Shown: positions 37,976 through 47,865 of the stretch, one piece after another
Layout: every line of letters starts with the position of its first letter
How positions within the stretch are numbered: position 1 is the stretch's first letter
DNA from: CAVSRC01 sp963732845
GTDB lineage: Bacteria; Pseudomonadota; Alphaproteobacteria; Rhizobiales; Kaistiaceae
NCBI GenBank assembly: GCA_963732845.1
Contig: CAVTBE010000006.1
Coordinates: forward strand, 1-64,000
Length of the DNA: 64,000 nucleotides
Reading direction: 5' to 3'
The notes under the pieces: model-generated
What the model was told of the DNA's origin: nothing
Seen by the model: only the letters and a program-made list of their open reading frames with translations
Databases searched by the model: none
Made by a program: the position numbers and the translations under genes

Positions 37976-38854
37976 ATGGCTTCCCTCAAAGAGCTGCGCA
38001 ACCGCATCGCTTCGGTGAAGGCGACGCAGAAGATCACGCGGGCCATGCAGATGGTCGCCGCATCGAAGCTGCGCCGGGCGCAGGTGGCGGCGGAGGCCGC
38101 ACGGCCCTATGCCGAGCGCATGGCCGCGGTGCTGGTCAATGTCGCGGCGGGGTCCACCGGCAGCACCGATTCGCCGCGACTGCTGGTCGGCACCGGCAAG
38201 GACCAGACCCATCTTCTGGTCGTGTGCACGGCCGATCGCGGCCTGTGCGGCGCGTTCAACTCGTCAATCGCGCGGCTGGCGCGCGAACACGTCAACCGGC
38301 TGACGCGCGACGGCAAGGAGGTGAAGATCCTCTGCGTCGGGCGCAAGGGCTACGACATCCTGCGCCGGCAGTTCGCGCGCCAGATGCTCGAGGTGATCGA
38401 GCTGCGCGAGGTGCGGCAGATCGGCTTCGCCAATGCCGACGCCATCGGCAGGCGGGTGCTGGCGCTGTTCGACGAAGATCAGTTCGACGTGTGCACGCTG
38501 TTCTTCTCGGAGTTCAAGTCGGTCATCTCGCAGATCCCGACCGCCATGCAGCTCATCCCGGCCGAGGTCGCGGGCGAGGCATCGACGGCCGGCGGCGGCG
38601 CTGCCTACGAATACGAGCCGGACGAGGAATCGATCCTCGCCGAACTGCTGCCGCGCAATCTGTCGGTGCAGATCTTCCGCGCGCTGCTGGAGAACGTGGC
38701 CTCCGAACAGGGCGCCAAGATGAGCGCCATGGACAATGCGACGCGCAACGCCGGCGACATGATCGACCGCTACACGCTCGAATACAACCGCACGCGTCAG
38801 GCGCAGATCACCAAGGAACTGATCGAAATTATCTCGGGCGCCGAGGCGCTCTGA
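37976..38854 (+). CDS. atpG: ATP synthase gamma subunit
   Basis: A 292-residue central-shaft subunit. N-terminal helix MASLKELRNRIASVKATQKI then TRAMQMVAASKLRRAQ; a Rossmann-like core with LLVVCTADRGLCGAFNSSI; C-terminal helix SAMDNATRNAGDMIDRYTLE then YNRTRQAQITKELIEIISGA, the family signature. GGAAGGGTCCG precedes the ATG. AtpD follows after 25 bp. Confidence 0.97.
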   Translation: MASLKELRNRIASVKATQKITRAMQMVAASKLRRAQVAAEAARPYAERMAAVLVNVAAGSTGSTDSPRLLVGTGKDQTHLLVVCTADRGLCGAFNSSIARLAREHVNRLTRDGKEVKILCVGRKGYDILRRQFARQMLEVIELREVRQIGFANADAIGRRVLALFDEDQFDVCTLFFSEFKSVISQIPTAMQLIPAEVAGEASTAGGGAAYEYEPDEESILAELLPRNLSVQIFRALLENVASEQGAKMSAMDNATRNAGDMIDRYTLEYNRTRQAQITKELIEIISGAEAL

Positions 38855-38879
38855 GGCCGCACCCTGGAGAGGCACAGAC

Positions 38880-40339
<1,460 letters not shown>

Positions 40340-40344
40340 GTGGT

Positions 40345-40446
40345 GAATGGTGAATGGTGAATTGTGAAGAAGCAGGGAGCAGCGAACGGGATGTGAGAAT
40401 GGCGGTGCGTGGAACGTGTCCATTCACCATTGACCATTCACCATTC
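40345..40446. repeat. Inverted repeat element between atpD and atpC
   Basis: The left arm (40345-40368) and right arm (40423-40446) are 24 bases each and pair at 21 positions; both are built from the unit GAATGGTGA. They enclose 54 bases. The arrangement forms a long hairpin in the atp messenger and resembles a small palindromic or MITE-like repeat. The right arm ends 11 bases before the atpC ATG. Confidence 0.8.
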
Positions 40447-40457
40447 GCTTGATCGAG

Positions 40458-40863
40458 ATGGCAGATCCCTTTCAGTTCGAACTGGTCTCGCCCGAGCGGC
40501 TCTTGATGTCGGCGAAGGTGGAGCAGGTCGTGGTCCCCGGTTCCGAGGGCTATTTCACGGTGATGGCGGGCCACGCGCCCTATATGGCGACCATGAGGCC
40601 GGGCGTGGTCGACGTGACCCATGAGGGCCAGAACGAACGCATCTTCGTGCGCGGCGGCTTTGCCGATGTGAACGGTGGCGGCCTTACCATCCTCGCCGAA
40701 CAGGCGATCCCGCTGGCCGAGGTCGATCCGGACTGGCTGGAGCAGGAAGTCAGGAACGCCGCGGGAAGACGTGACCGACGCCAAGGACGGCGCCACCAGG
40801 GATGCCGCCGAGCTGCGCCTGCACCAGCTCAAGGAAGTGCAGACCGCACTCGGTGGGCGCTAG
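40458..40863 (+). CDS. atpC: ATP synthase epsilon subunit (one-base frameshift in this sequence)
   Basis: About 134 residues after correction. The beta-sandwich domain reads MADPFQFELVSPERLLMSAK, then VVVPGSEGYFTVMAGHAPYM; the second half, after an extra base creating CCGCGG (40759-40764), reads REDVTDAKDGATRDAAELRL and ends QTALGGR. Epsilon regulates the rotary motor. The ATG at 40458 is preferred to a TTG at 40449. It ends the atpHAGDC operon; the inverted repeat just upstream could affect its translation. Confidence 0.93.
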
Positions 40864-41768
40864 GCCAGGCCGCCTCCGTCGGCTCACCGTCGGTAACGGC
40901 TCCGTCGCCATCGCACCGGATTTCGGCCGGCGCTGCGCGGTGGTCGATCCGGACGACCATCACCTCTATGCGAGCCTCGGCTGCGCTGCCGAGAACATGG
41001 TTCAGGCGGCGCCGCTCCTCGGCCTTGCCGCCGAGGCTGGGTTCGACCCGGCGGCCGATGCGGTGTCCATCGCCCTGCGTCCGGGACCGACGGCGGCATC
41101 GTCCGTGCTCGGTGCGGCCATCGTGCGCCGGCAGTGCGCGCGCACGCTCTATGACGGCCGCGCGGTTGCGGCCAAGCCCCTGAAGGCGCTGGAAGCCGCC
41201 GGGCGCGGCGCCGGCGTCGAGGCGCTGATCCTCACCGAAGTGACCGACATCGAAGACGTCCTGGCGCTCATCGTCGAAGGCAATACGCAACAAATTGGGG
41301 ACCCGGCCTTCGTCGCCGAACTGAAGCACTGGCTGCGCTTCTCCTATCGCGACGCGCTGGCGACCCGCGACGGGCTCTTCTCCGCCGCTTCGGGCAATCC
41401 GGTGCTGCCCCGGGGCGATCGGCAACCTGCTTTTCGGCCTGGTATTCACCGCCAAGGCGGAGAACCAGCGCGTGGCCGATCAGGTGCGCTCGTCGTCGGG
41501 GCTTGCCGTGTTCGTGTCGGAGGTCGACGACAAGACCCATTGGGTGGAGGCCGGCCGGGCGGTCGAGCGTTTCGCGCTGACCGCCACCACGCTCGGCATC
41601 AGCCATGCCTTCGTCAATCAGGCGGTCGAGGTGGCGGCGGTGCGGCGGCGCCTGGCGGACCGCTTGGGCCTTGGCGCGCGGCGGCCCGACTTCATCGTGC
41701 GCTTCGGCTATGGACCCGAGATGCCGCGCGCATTGCGCCGGCCGGTGGATGAGGTTCTGGCGGCTTGA
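40864..41768 (+). pseudogene. Acg-family FMN-binding nitroreductase, N-terminally truncated and frameshifted
   Basis: The frame runs on directly from the atpC end with no start codon. It reads RCAVVDPDDHHLYASLGCAA then ENMVQAAPLLGLAAEAGFDP, both typical of Acg/twin-nitroreductase proteins, but the preceding SSHNTQPW-type flavin segment (60-90 residues) is missing. At 41409-41414 an extra C in CCCCGGGG shifts the frame; the second part reads GNLLFGLVFTAKAENQRVAD and ends PRALRRPVDEVLAA. Because the 5' end is gone, this is a true relic even if the frameshift is an error. A deletion appears to have joined it to atpC. Confidence 0.75.
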
Positions 41769-41777
41769 CGCCGGTCC

Positions 41778-42296
41778 TCAGCCGGCGATGTCGCGGAAGG
41801 CGGCGGCGACCTGCTCGTAGACCTTGCGCTTGAAGGGCACGACCAGCTCGGGCAGGCGGGCGAGGTGTTCCCAGCGCCAGCTCGAGAATTCCGGCTTGTG
41901 CTTGCCGCCGCCGGGGGCGAGCACGTCGATCTCAGAGTCGTCTCCGGTGAAGCGCAGCGCGAACCACTTCTGCTTCTGGCCGCGATAGCGGCCCTTCCAC
42001 GATATGCCGACGAGTTCCGCCGGCAGGTCGTAGGTCAACCAGCCGTCGGCGGCGCGGATCAGCTCAGCGCTTGTGATCGAGGTTTCCTCGAACAGCTCGC
42101 GAAAGGCACACCGTTCCGGGTCCTCGTCCTTGTCGAGGCCGCCCTGGGGCATCTGCCACCAGTGGCCGTCGCCCTCGCCTTCCGCGTCGATATCACTGCG
42201 GTGGCCGATCCACACGCGGCCGTCGCGGTTGAACACGGCAATGCCGACATTGAGCCGGTAGGGCAGATCTTCGATCTTCTTGTCGGGTTTGCTCAT
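41778..42296 (-). CDS. rppH: RNA pyrophosphohydrolase (Nudix)
   Basis: A 172-residue Nudix hydrolase. It begins LPYRLNVGIAVFNRDGRVWI; the Nudix box is GGLDKDEDPERCAFRELFEE, and the FKRKVYEQV end is typical of RppH/NudH. It removes pyrophosphate from 5'-triphosphate RNA to start decay and can hydrolyse diadenosine polyphosphates. Its ATG overlaps the stop of the deacetylase gene by four bases. It is the last gene of the minus-strand envC-ctpA-deacetylase-rppH group. Confidence 0.92.
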   Translation of the reverse strand: MSKPDKKIEDLPYRLNVGIAVFNRDGRVWIGHRSDIDAEGEGDGHWWQMPQGGLDKDEDPERCAFRELFEETSITSAELIRAADGWLTYDLPAELVGISWKGRYRGQKQKWFALRFTGDDSEIDVLAPGGGKHKPEFSSWRWEHLARLPELVVPFKRKVYEQVAAAFRDIAG

Positions 42297-43411
42297 GAAC
42301 GGCCTGCTGTAACCAGGGAACTGACGGGAACGATGGCGACGCCGCGGTCGGCGGCTTCGCGGGCGAAGGCCGCCACGCGGTCGATGGTGGTGGCGAAGGC
42401 GCTGCCGGTGGCGATGGCGTAGCCGCGCTCGCGGGCGATGGCGCGCAACTGTTCGAGGCGCTGGTCGATGGCCGCCGGCGTCAGGTCGGCGTCGAGCACC
42501 ACGTCGGCGCGCAGCACCGGCGTGTTGCCGGCCAGTTCGACGGCGCGGCTGCGGGCCGAGGAGCCGTCGTCGAGCCAGAGCAGGCCGCGATGGCCGACGT
42601 CGGCGAGCACCGGCTGGAGCGCGGCGGCCTCGCCGGTGAAGCGGGCGCCCAGGTAGTTGACCACGCCGACATAGTTGGTGAAGCGGCTCATCAGCCAGTG
42701 CAGCCGGTCGATGTTCTCCGACTGGGAAGCCTCCACCGTCAGCGTATGCGGACCGGGATCGGTGCGCGGATAGTTGAACGGCTCGAGCGGCAGCTGGAGG
42801 AGAAGCTCGTGGCCGGCAGCGCGGGCATCCGCCATGGTCGTCTTGAGGTCGGCACCATAGGGGGCGAGCGCCAGCGTCACCGCGCCGGGGAGCGCGATCG
42901 CCTGGCTGCTGCCATCGGCGTCGATGCCGACGCCGCCGATGACGATGGCAACCCGCGTGGTGCGGCTCGCGGCATAAGGCGGCCGCGCATAGGCGTCGAG
43001 CGGGCGGGTGCCGTCGGCGGCAATCTTGGGCAGGGGACCGTACTTGCCGTTTTCGATGAGATCGGCTGCCGGTGCCGAGGACAGGTTGACGTCCTGGGGC
43101 TGGGACGGATCGCTGATGACGACCCTGCCGACCTCGCTGAGGCTGCCGCTCGGCTTGACTTCGGTGAGGCCGGCGGCGGGTGCCGGTGGCTGGGCGGCGC
43201 CCTTGCCGGCGGGCGCCGCGGCCGGTGCGGCCGGCTTGTCGATCACCGCAGTCGCGGTCGGGCCTGAGGACGGCGGGCGGAGCAGCCAGACGGCGCCGCC
43301 GGCGACCACGAGCACAACGGCAGCGGCGGCCGCAATCGCCAGCCACGGTAGCCGGCCGCGCGGACGGCGCGGCGGCGACAGTCCCAGCGGCTTTGTCAGC
43401 TCATCCGACAT
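42293..43411 (-). CDS. Divergent polysaccharide deacetylase family protein (YibQ-like)
   Basis: A 372-residue protein with one N-terminal membrane anchor (LPWLAIAAAAAVVLVVAGGA) and a Pro/Ala-rich linker, then a NodB-related domain from RVAIVIGGVGID to VSSLVTAG. The fold of COG2861 lacks the canonical metal triad; LLLQLPLEPFNYPRTDPGPH and RFTNYVGVVNYLGARFT are family marks. It is likely periplasmic, acting on or near peptidoglycan together with the CtpA protease and EnvC-like protein encoded upstream. The biochemical activity is not established. Confidence 0.85.
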   Translation of the reverse strand: MSDELTKPLGLSPPRRPRGRLPWLAIAAAAAVVLVVAGGAVWLLRPPSSGPTATAVIDKPAAPAAAPAGKGAAQPPAPAAGLTEVKPSGSLSEVGRVVISDPSQPQDVNLSSAPAADLIENGKYGPLPKIAADGTRPLDAYARPPYAASRTTRVAIVIGGVGIDADGSSQAIALPGAVTLALAPYGADLKTTMADARAAGHELLLQLPLEPFNYPRTDPGPHTLTVEASQSENIDRLHWLMSRFTNYVGVVNYLGARFTGEAAALQPVLADVGHRGLLWLDDGSSARSRAVELAGNTPVLRADVVLDADLTPAAIDQRLEQLRAIARERGYAIATGSAFATTIDRVAAFAREAADRGVAIVPVSSLVTAGRS

Positions 43412-43465
43412 TCGCCAGCCATCGGGAGGCAGATGTGGGCGGGCGGCACTGCCGCCCGTCCGGCT

Positions 43466-44800
43466 CTAGTTCGGTATGCCGCGATTCGGATCGGGCGGGT
43501 AAGCGGTGTTCACCTGCTTGCCGTGCAGAAGGTCGAGCGCATAGTTGAGCTGCTTGTCGTCCTTCGGATCGGGCGGCACATAGGCCGAGGAGCCCTTCAT
43601 CTCGGGCTTGCCGTCCTGGGTCAGGTGACCCTTCAGGCTGGCTTCGCCGCGCGGCATGATGGTGGCCTGATCGGCGAGGTCGGGCGGCAGCGGCTGGTCG
43701 ACCACGATGTCGGGCTCGATGCCCTGGGCCTGGATGGAGCGGCCCGACGGGGTGTAGTAGCGCGCCGTGGTCAGCCTGAGCGCGCCATTTCCGCCGAGCG
43801 GAATGATCGTCTGCACCGAGCCCTTGCCGAAGGACCGGGTGCCGATGACGGTGGCGCGGCGGTGATCCTGCAGGGCGCCGGAGACGATCTCCGAGGCCGA
43901 GGCGGTGCCGCCGTTGATCAACAGGATGACCGGCTTGCCGTCGGTCAGGTCGCCGGCGTGGGCGTTGAAGCGCTGGGTCTCGTCGGCGCGGCGGCCGCGG
44001 GTCGAGACGATCTCGCCGTGGTTAAGGAAGGCGTCGGAGACCGCAATCGACTGGTCGAGCAGGCCGCCCGGATTGTTGCGCAGGTCGACGATGTAGCCCT
44101 GGATCTTGTCCGCGCCGATCTCGGTCTTGAGCTTTTCGATGGCGCTCTTCAGCCCGTCATAGGTCTGTTCGCTGAACGAGGAGATGCGGATATAGCCGAC
44201 ATCGCCCTCGGTACGCGAGCGCACCGCCTGGATGGTGATCTCGGCACGCACCAGCTTCACGTCGAAGGGCTTGGCGACATCGGGACGCTTGAGGGTCAGC
44301 GTGATCGCGGTGTCGATTGGCCCGCGCATCTTCTCGACGGCGTCGTTGAGGCTGAAGCCCTGGACGCTCTCGCCGTCGATGGCGATGATTTCGTCATTGG
44401 CCAGGATGCCGGCCTTCGAGGCCGGGGTGTCGTCGATCGGCGAGACCACCTTGATGATCCCGTCCTGCTGGGTCACCTCGATGCCGAGACCGCCGAACTT
44501 GCCGGAGGTCTGCACCTGCATGTCCTGGAAGTCTTTCGGGTTCATGTAGCTCGAATGCGGGTCGAGCCCGGTGAGCATGCCGTTGATCGCCAATTCGATC
44601 AGCTGATGATCGTCGGGGACCTCGACATAATCGGCACGCACGCGCTCGAACACGTCACCGAAGAGATTGAGCTCCCGGTAAGTGTCCGTGGCGGCTGCGT
44701 TGGCCTCTGCACCTGCAAAGAGCTGCGGTTGCGTCACCGCAAACGTAGCCAGCGCACCGAACAGGGCACCAACGATCAGTAGTGTGGCCTTGCGCATCAT
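43466..44800 (-). CDS. ctpA: C-terminal processing protease, S41 family
   Basis: A 444-residue periplasmic protease. Membrane signal (TLLIVGALFGALATFAVTQP), then a PDZ domain (about residues 90-170, GGLGIEVTQQDGIIKVVSPI) and the S41 catalytic domain, with the nucleophile Ser in GTASASEIVSGAL and Lys in GKGSVQTIIPL. CtpA enzymes trim or degrade cell-wall hydrolases and envelope proteins. The start is ATG at 44800 or the next ATG at 44797; the first overlaps the EnvC-like stop codon. Tight coupling to the EnvC-like gene suggests regulation of the same hydrolysis system. Confidence 0.93.
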   Translation of the reverse strand: MMRKATLLIVGALFGALATFAVTQPQLFAGAEANAAATDTYRELNLFGDVFERVRADYVEVPDDHQLIELAINGMLTGLDPHSSYMNPKDFQDMQVQTSGKFGGLGIEVTQQDGIIKVVSPIDDTPASKAGILANDEIIAIDGESVQGFSLNDAVEKMRGPIDTAITLTLKRPDVAKPFDVKLVRAEITIQAVRSRTEGDVGYIRISSFSEQTYDGLKSAIEKLKTEIGADKIQGYIVDLRNNPGGLLDQSIAVSDAFLNHGEIVSTRGRRADETQRFNAHAGDLTDGKPVILLINGGTASASEIVSGALQDHRRATVIGTRSFGKGSVQTIIPLGGNGALRLTTARYYTPSGRSIQAQGIEPDIVVDQPLPPDLADQATIMPRGEASLKGHLTQDGKPEMKGSSAYVPPDPKDDKQLNYALDLLHGKQVNTAYPPDPNRGIPN

Positions 44801-46101
44801 CCGCCAACCTTTTCCGAGTTTGACGCGGCCCACCAGGGGGCCGGGTCGATAGACGTCCCGTCTTTCCTGAATTCAATATAGAGCACCGGTTGCGCCGCAC
44901 CGACATCAAGAGCGCCGATGCTCGCCACTTTCTGCTCCGCCATCACGGCAACCGGCTCGCCGGCAAGTACGAACTGGCCAAGTTGCACATCCGTTCGTCC
45001 CATGCCCGCCAGCAGCACATGATATCCGTCCCCGGCATTTATGATCAAGAGTTGGCCATAACTACGGAAGGGGCCGGCATAAACCACCCAGCCGTCGGTG
45101 GGCGAGGAAATCAGCCCGCCGGCGCGGGCGGCGATGGACATGCCCTGGGCGCGGCCGCCGAGCCCGTCATTATCGCCGAAATTGCGGATGATCCGCCCGC
45201 TGGCCGGCATGGGCAGCAGGCCCTTGGCGTCGACGAAGGCGACGGCGGGGGCCATGCGGTCGGCCGTTCCCAACGATTTCGCCGGCTTGTTGCCGGTGTT
45301 TTCGTGGGCGATCACTGCCGCCTTCTCGGCCTCGGCGGAGGCCGCCGCGGCGGTCGGCTCCTCGCTTTCCATGCGGGCAATCAGGTCGCGCAGGCTGGTC
45401 GCCTGGTCGGCCAGCGCCTTGGAGCGGGCCTCCTCGTTGGCGAGCGCCTCGGCCGAGGCGGCGCGGGCGGCGCGCTTCTGTTCAAGAAGAAGTGAAATGC
45501 GCGTGCGGCCCTCGAGCAGCGCCCTGGTGTCGGCGCGCAGGCGGTCGCGCTCGCGCTCCTGCTCCTTGCGCAGTGCCACCAGCGATTGCAGGTCGGTGGC
45601 AACCGATTCGGCGGCCGCCTGCAGGTCGGGCACGACGGCGCCGAGCAGGATGGCGCTGCGCACCGAGGCCAGCGCATCCTCCGGCCGTACCAGAATGGCC
45701 GGCGGCGGGTGGCGTCCGACCCGTTGCAGGGCGGCCAGAACCTCGGCCAGCATCGTGTGCCGCTGGCTGAGCGAGGCGCGCAGCTTGTCCTCCTGGGTCA
45801 TCAGCGCGGAGAGGCGCTGCTCGGTGCGGCCGCTTGCCGCCTCGAGCCTCTGGACCTGGTCGCCGGCGTCGAGCAGCGACTGGTTGAGGGTGGCGCGATC
45901 CTTGTCGAGCGCATCGATTTCCTTGGCGAGCTCGGCGCGTCGCTGGGCGGAGAGGGTGATGTCGCGGGTGACCGCGTCGAGTTCCGCCTGGCGGGTGTCG
46001 CGCGGGCTGGCGGCCGGATTGCCATCGGCGGCCGGCTGGGCCGCGGCCGGCCCGGAGGCCAGCACGGTCAGCAGGACGATCATGGCAAGGCGCAATCGCA
46101 T
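44797..46101 (-). CDS. envC: EnvC-like murein hydrolase activator
   Basis: A 434-residue periplasmic protein from the ATG at 46101. A signal peptide (RLAMIVLLTVLASGPAAA) precedes a long coiled coil (about residues 30-260, rich in Glu, Arg, Leu and Ala) and a C-terminal LytM domain. In the LytM part the metal His residues are replaced (IINAGDGYHVLLAGMG; LYIEFRKDG), so it is catalytically dead and should activate amidases, as EnvC does. A frame upstream to 46152 exists but lacks signal character. It overlaps ctpA. Confidence 0.88.
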   Translation of the reverse strand: MRLRLAMIVLLTVLASGPAAAQPAADGNPAASPRDTRQAELDAVTRDITLSAQRRAELAKEIDALDKDRATLNQSLLDAGDQVQRLEAASGRTEQRLSALMTQEDKLRASLSQRHTMLAEVLAALQRVGRHPPPAILVRPEDALASVRSAILLGAVVPDLQAAAESVATDLQSLVALRKEQERERDRLRADTRALLEGRTRISLLLEQKRAARAASAEALANEEARSKALADQATSLRDLIARMESEEPTAAAASAEAEKAAVIAHENTGNKPAKSLGTADRMAPAVAFVDAKGLLPMPASGRIIRNFGDNDGLGGRAQGMSIAARAGGLISSPTDGWVVYAGPFRSYGQLLIINAGDGYHVLLAGMGRTDVQLGQFVLAGEPVAVMAEQKVASIGALDVGAAQPVLYIEFRKDGTSIDPAPWWAASNSEKVGG

Positions 46102-46219
46102 CGCGAGCGGGAAACCCCTGTCTCTCCGGCGCACCGGCAACAAGCTAGGCACAACCAGCTAACGATCTGTCAACCAAAACCGCCGTTTTCGGGGCAGAGA
46201 TGCGGCCGAGCGCGGGCAC

Positions 46220-46699
46220 TCAGTCGCGATGATAGGGGTGACCGGAGAGAATTGTCACGGCCCGGTAGAGCTGTTCGGCGAGCATCAGGCGGACCAACTG
46301 GTGCGGCCAGGTCATGGCGCCGAGCGCCAGGCTGAGCGCGGCGGCCTGCGGCACCGCCGGGCCGAGACCGTCGGCCCCGCCGATGGCGAAGACGAGGTCG
46401 GCGACCCCGTCGTCGCGCCATTTGGCGAGAATCTGGGCAAAGGCGCGGCTGTCGAGGTTGCGGCCGGTCTCGTCGAGGGCGACCAGCACCGCCCCCGGCG
46501 GCAGGACGGCGAGCAGCGCGGCGGCTTCCTGATCCTTGCGGATGGCGGGAGAGGCGGCGCGGCTCTCAGGGATTTCGCGGACGGTAAGCGACAAGCCCAG
46601 CCGGCGGCCGGCCTTGTTGACGCGGTCGCGATAGCGCTCGGCAAGGTCTCGCTCCGGACCGGCCTTCATGCGGCCGATCGCGGCGACGGTGATCTGCAT
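46220..46699 (-). CDS. rlmH: 23S rRNA pseudouridine-1915 N3-methyltransferase
   Basis: A 159-residue SPOUT-family methyltransferase. Start MQITVAAIGRMKAGPERDL; the SAM-binding trefoil knot is seen in LVFAIGGADGLGP and ALSLALGAMTWPHQLVRLML, ending in AEQLYRAVTILSGHPYHRD, the conserved tail. It modifies position 1915 of 23S rRNA (E. coli numbering). It lies 14 bp after rsfS, the usual neighbour. Confidence 0.96.
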   Translation of the reverse strand: MQITVAAIGRMKAGPERDLAERYRDRVNKAGRRLGLSLTVREIPESRAASPAIRKDQEAAALLAVLPPGAVLVALDETGRNLDSRAFAQILAKWRDDGVADLVFAIGGADGLGPAVPQAAALSLALGAMTWPHQLVRLMLAEQLYRAVTILSGHPYHRD

Positions 46700-46713
46700 T
46701 CAAGCGTGGCGGG

Positions 46714-47163
46714 TCAGACCAGGACCGGATCGGTCGGGTGGTCGGCCAGCCACATTTTCTCGATATTGTAAAAAGTACGGACTTCCGGGTGGAAGATATG
46801 GACCACCACGTCGCCCGCGTCGATCAGAACCCAGTCACACTGGCGTTCGCCGGACACGCGGATGCCGCTGCCGCCGGCGTCTTTTAGCTCGCGGACCAGA
46901 CGCTCGGCGATGGCGCCGACATGGCGCTGCGAGCGGCCGGACGCGACGACCATCCAGTCGGCGACGGGCGATTTTCCGGTGATGTCGATGGGGACGATGT
47001 CCTCAGCCTTGGAATCTTCAAGACTTTTCCGGACCAGCTTGATGGCGGCCGCCGCTGCGAGTTCACGGCGTTCGGCCGCAAGACGAGGTGTGCGAATGTC
47101 CGCCACCTCACTCCGAACTGCGCTTGTCAGTTTCGTTTCCCTCTCCTTCAGCGCCCAAATCAA
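46714..47163 (-). CDS. rsfS: Ribosomal silencing factor
   Basis: A 149-residue protein containing the Iojap/RsfS domain: KAEDIVPIDITGKSPVADWM, then VVASGRSQRHVGAIAERLV and ERQCDWVLIDAGDVVVHIFH, ending with RTFYNIEKMW. It binds uL14 and blocks joining of ribosomal subunits when nutrients are low. The N-terminal 45 residues exceed the family core, so an internal start is possible; the ATG at 47163 is used. It follows nadD by 40 bp. Confidence 0.93.
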   Translation of the reverse strand: MIWALKERETKLTSAVRSEVADIRTPRLAAERRELAAAAAIKLVRKSLEDSKAEDIVPIDITGKSPVADWMVVASGRSQRHVGAIAERLVRELKDAGGSGIRVSGERQCDWVLIDAGDVVVHIFHPEVRTFYNIEKMWLADHPTDPVLV

Positions 47164-47203
47164 ATCGGCGCACCCCTAAGATAAGCGTCCAACGGTGACG
47201 CTT

Positions 47204-47785
47204 TCAAGACGCTAGGACCGGGCCAGTGCGGTGGCTGCGGAGCATCGTCGAGGAGATGTCGATGTGCGGGGAGGGCAGGAAAATCCAGGCTGGCGGCGGG
47301 GTTGCGGCGAGCATGGGGGCGTCGCCGGCGTCCATCCGGAAGCGCGCCAGCGTCTGCGCCGCCGGGGCGGCTAGTGCCCGGAACGCCTGGCCGGGGCGGT
47401 TGAAGACGGCAATCGGCAGGGTTGCGGCGATGCGCTGCCAGTCGCGCCAGTGGTGAAACCCGGCAAGGTTGTCGGCGCCCATCATCCACACCGGCAGGAC
47501 GCCGGGAAGGCGCGGCAGCAGGCGGGTCAGCGTCTCGGCCGAATAGGTGGTGCCGAGCTCGGCCTCGATGCCAGTGACCCGGATGCGCGGATGGCGCGCC
47601 ACCTTGGTGGCCGCGGCGATCCGCCGGGCAAGATCGCTGGAAGGGGCGTTCGGCTTCAGCGGGTTCTGCGGCGAGACCAGCCACCAGACCTGATCGAGGC
47701 GGAGGCGCTTCAGTGCCTCCAGACTGACGCGCAGATGACCATCATGGGCCGGGTCGAAGGAGCCGCCGAAGAGGCCGATGCGCAT
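47204..47785 (-). CDS. nadD: Nicotinate-nucleotide adenylyltransferase
   Basis: A 193-residue nucleotidyltransferase making deamido-NAD. The ATG at 47785 gives MRIGLFGGSFDPAHDGHLRV with the HxGH-like motif; the second motif is ISSTMLRSH (ISSTxIR type). It lies between proA and rsfS, the usual order. An open frame extends upstream toward proA but carries no conserved sequence. Confidence 0.95.
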   Translation of the reverse strand: MRIGLFGGSFDPAHDGHLRVSLEALKRLRLDQVWWLVSPQNPLKPNAPSSDLARRIAAATKVARHPRIRVTGIEAELGTTYSAETLTRLLPRLPGVLPVWMMGADNLAGFHHWRDWQRIAATLPIAVFNRPGQAFRALAAPAAQTLARFRMDAGDAPMLAATPPPAWIFLPSPHIDISSTMLRSHRTGPVLAS

Positions 47786-47865
47786 GCCCGGCCAGAACGG
47801 CGGCAGATGGAAGACCGGTGCCGGGGACAGGAGCGCAGCTCTCGGCGCCGCAGCGGCGCGGGCGG

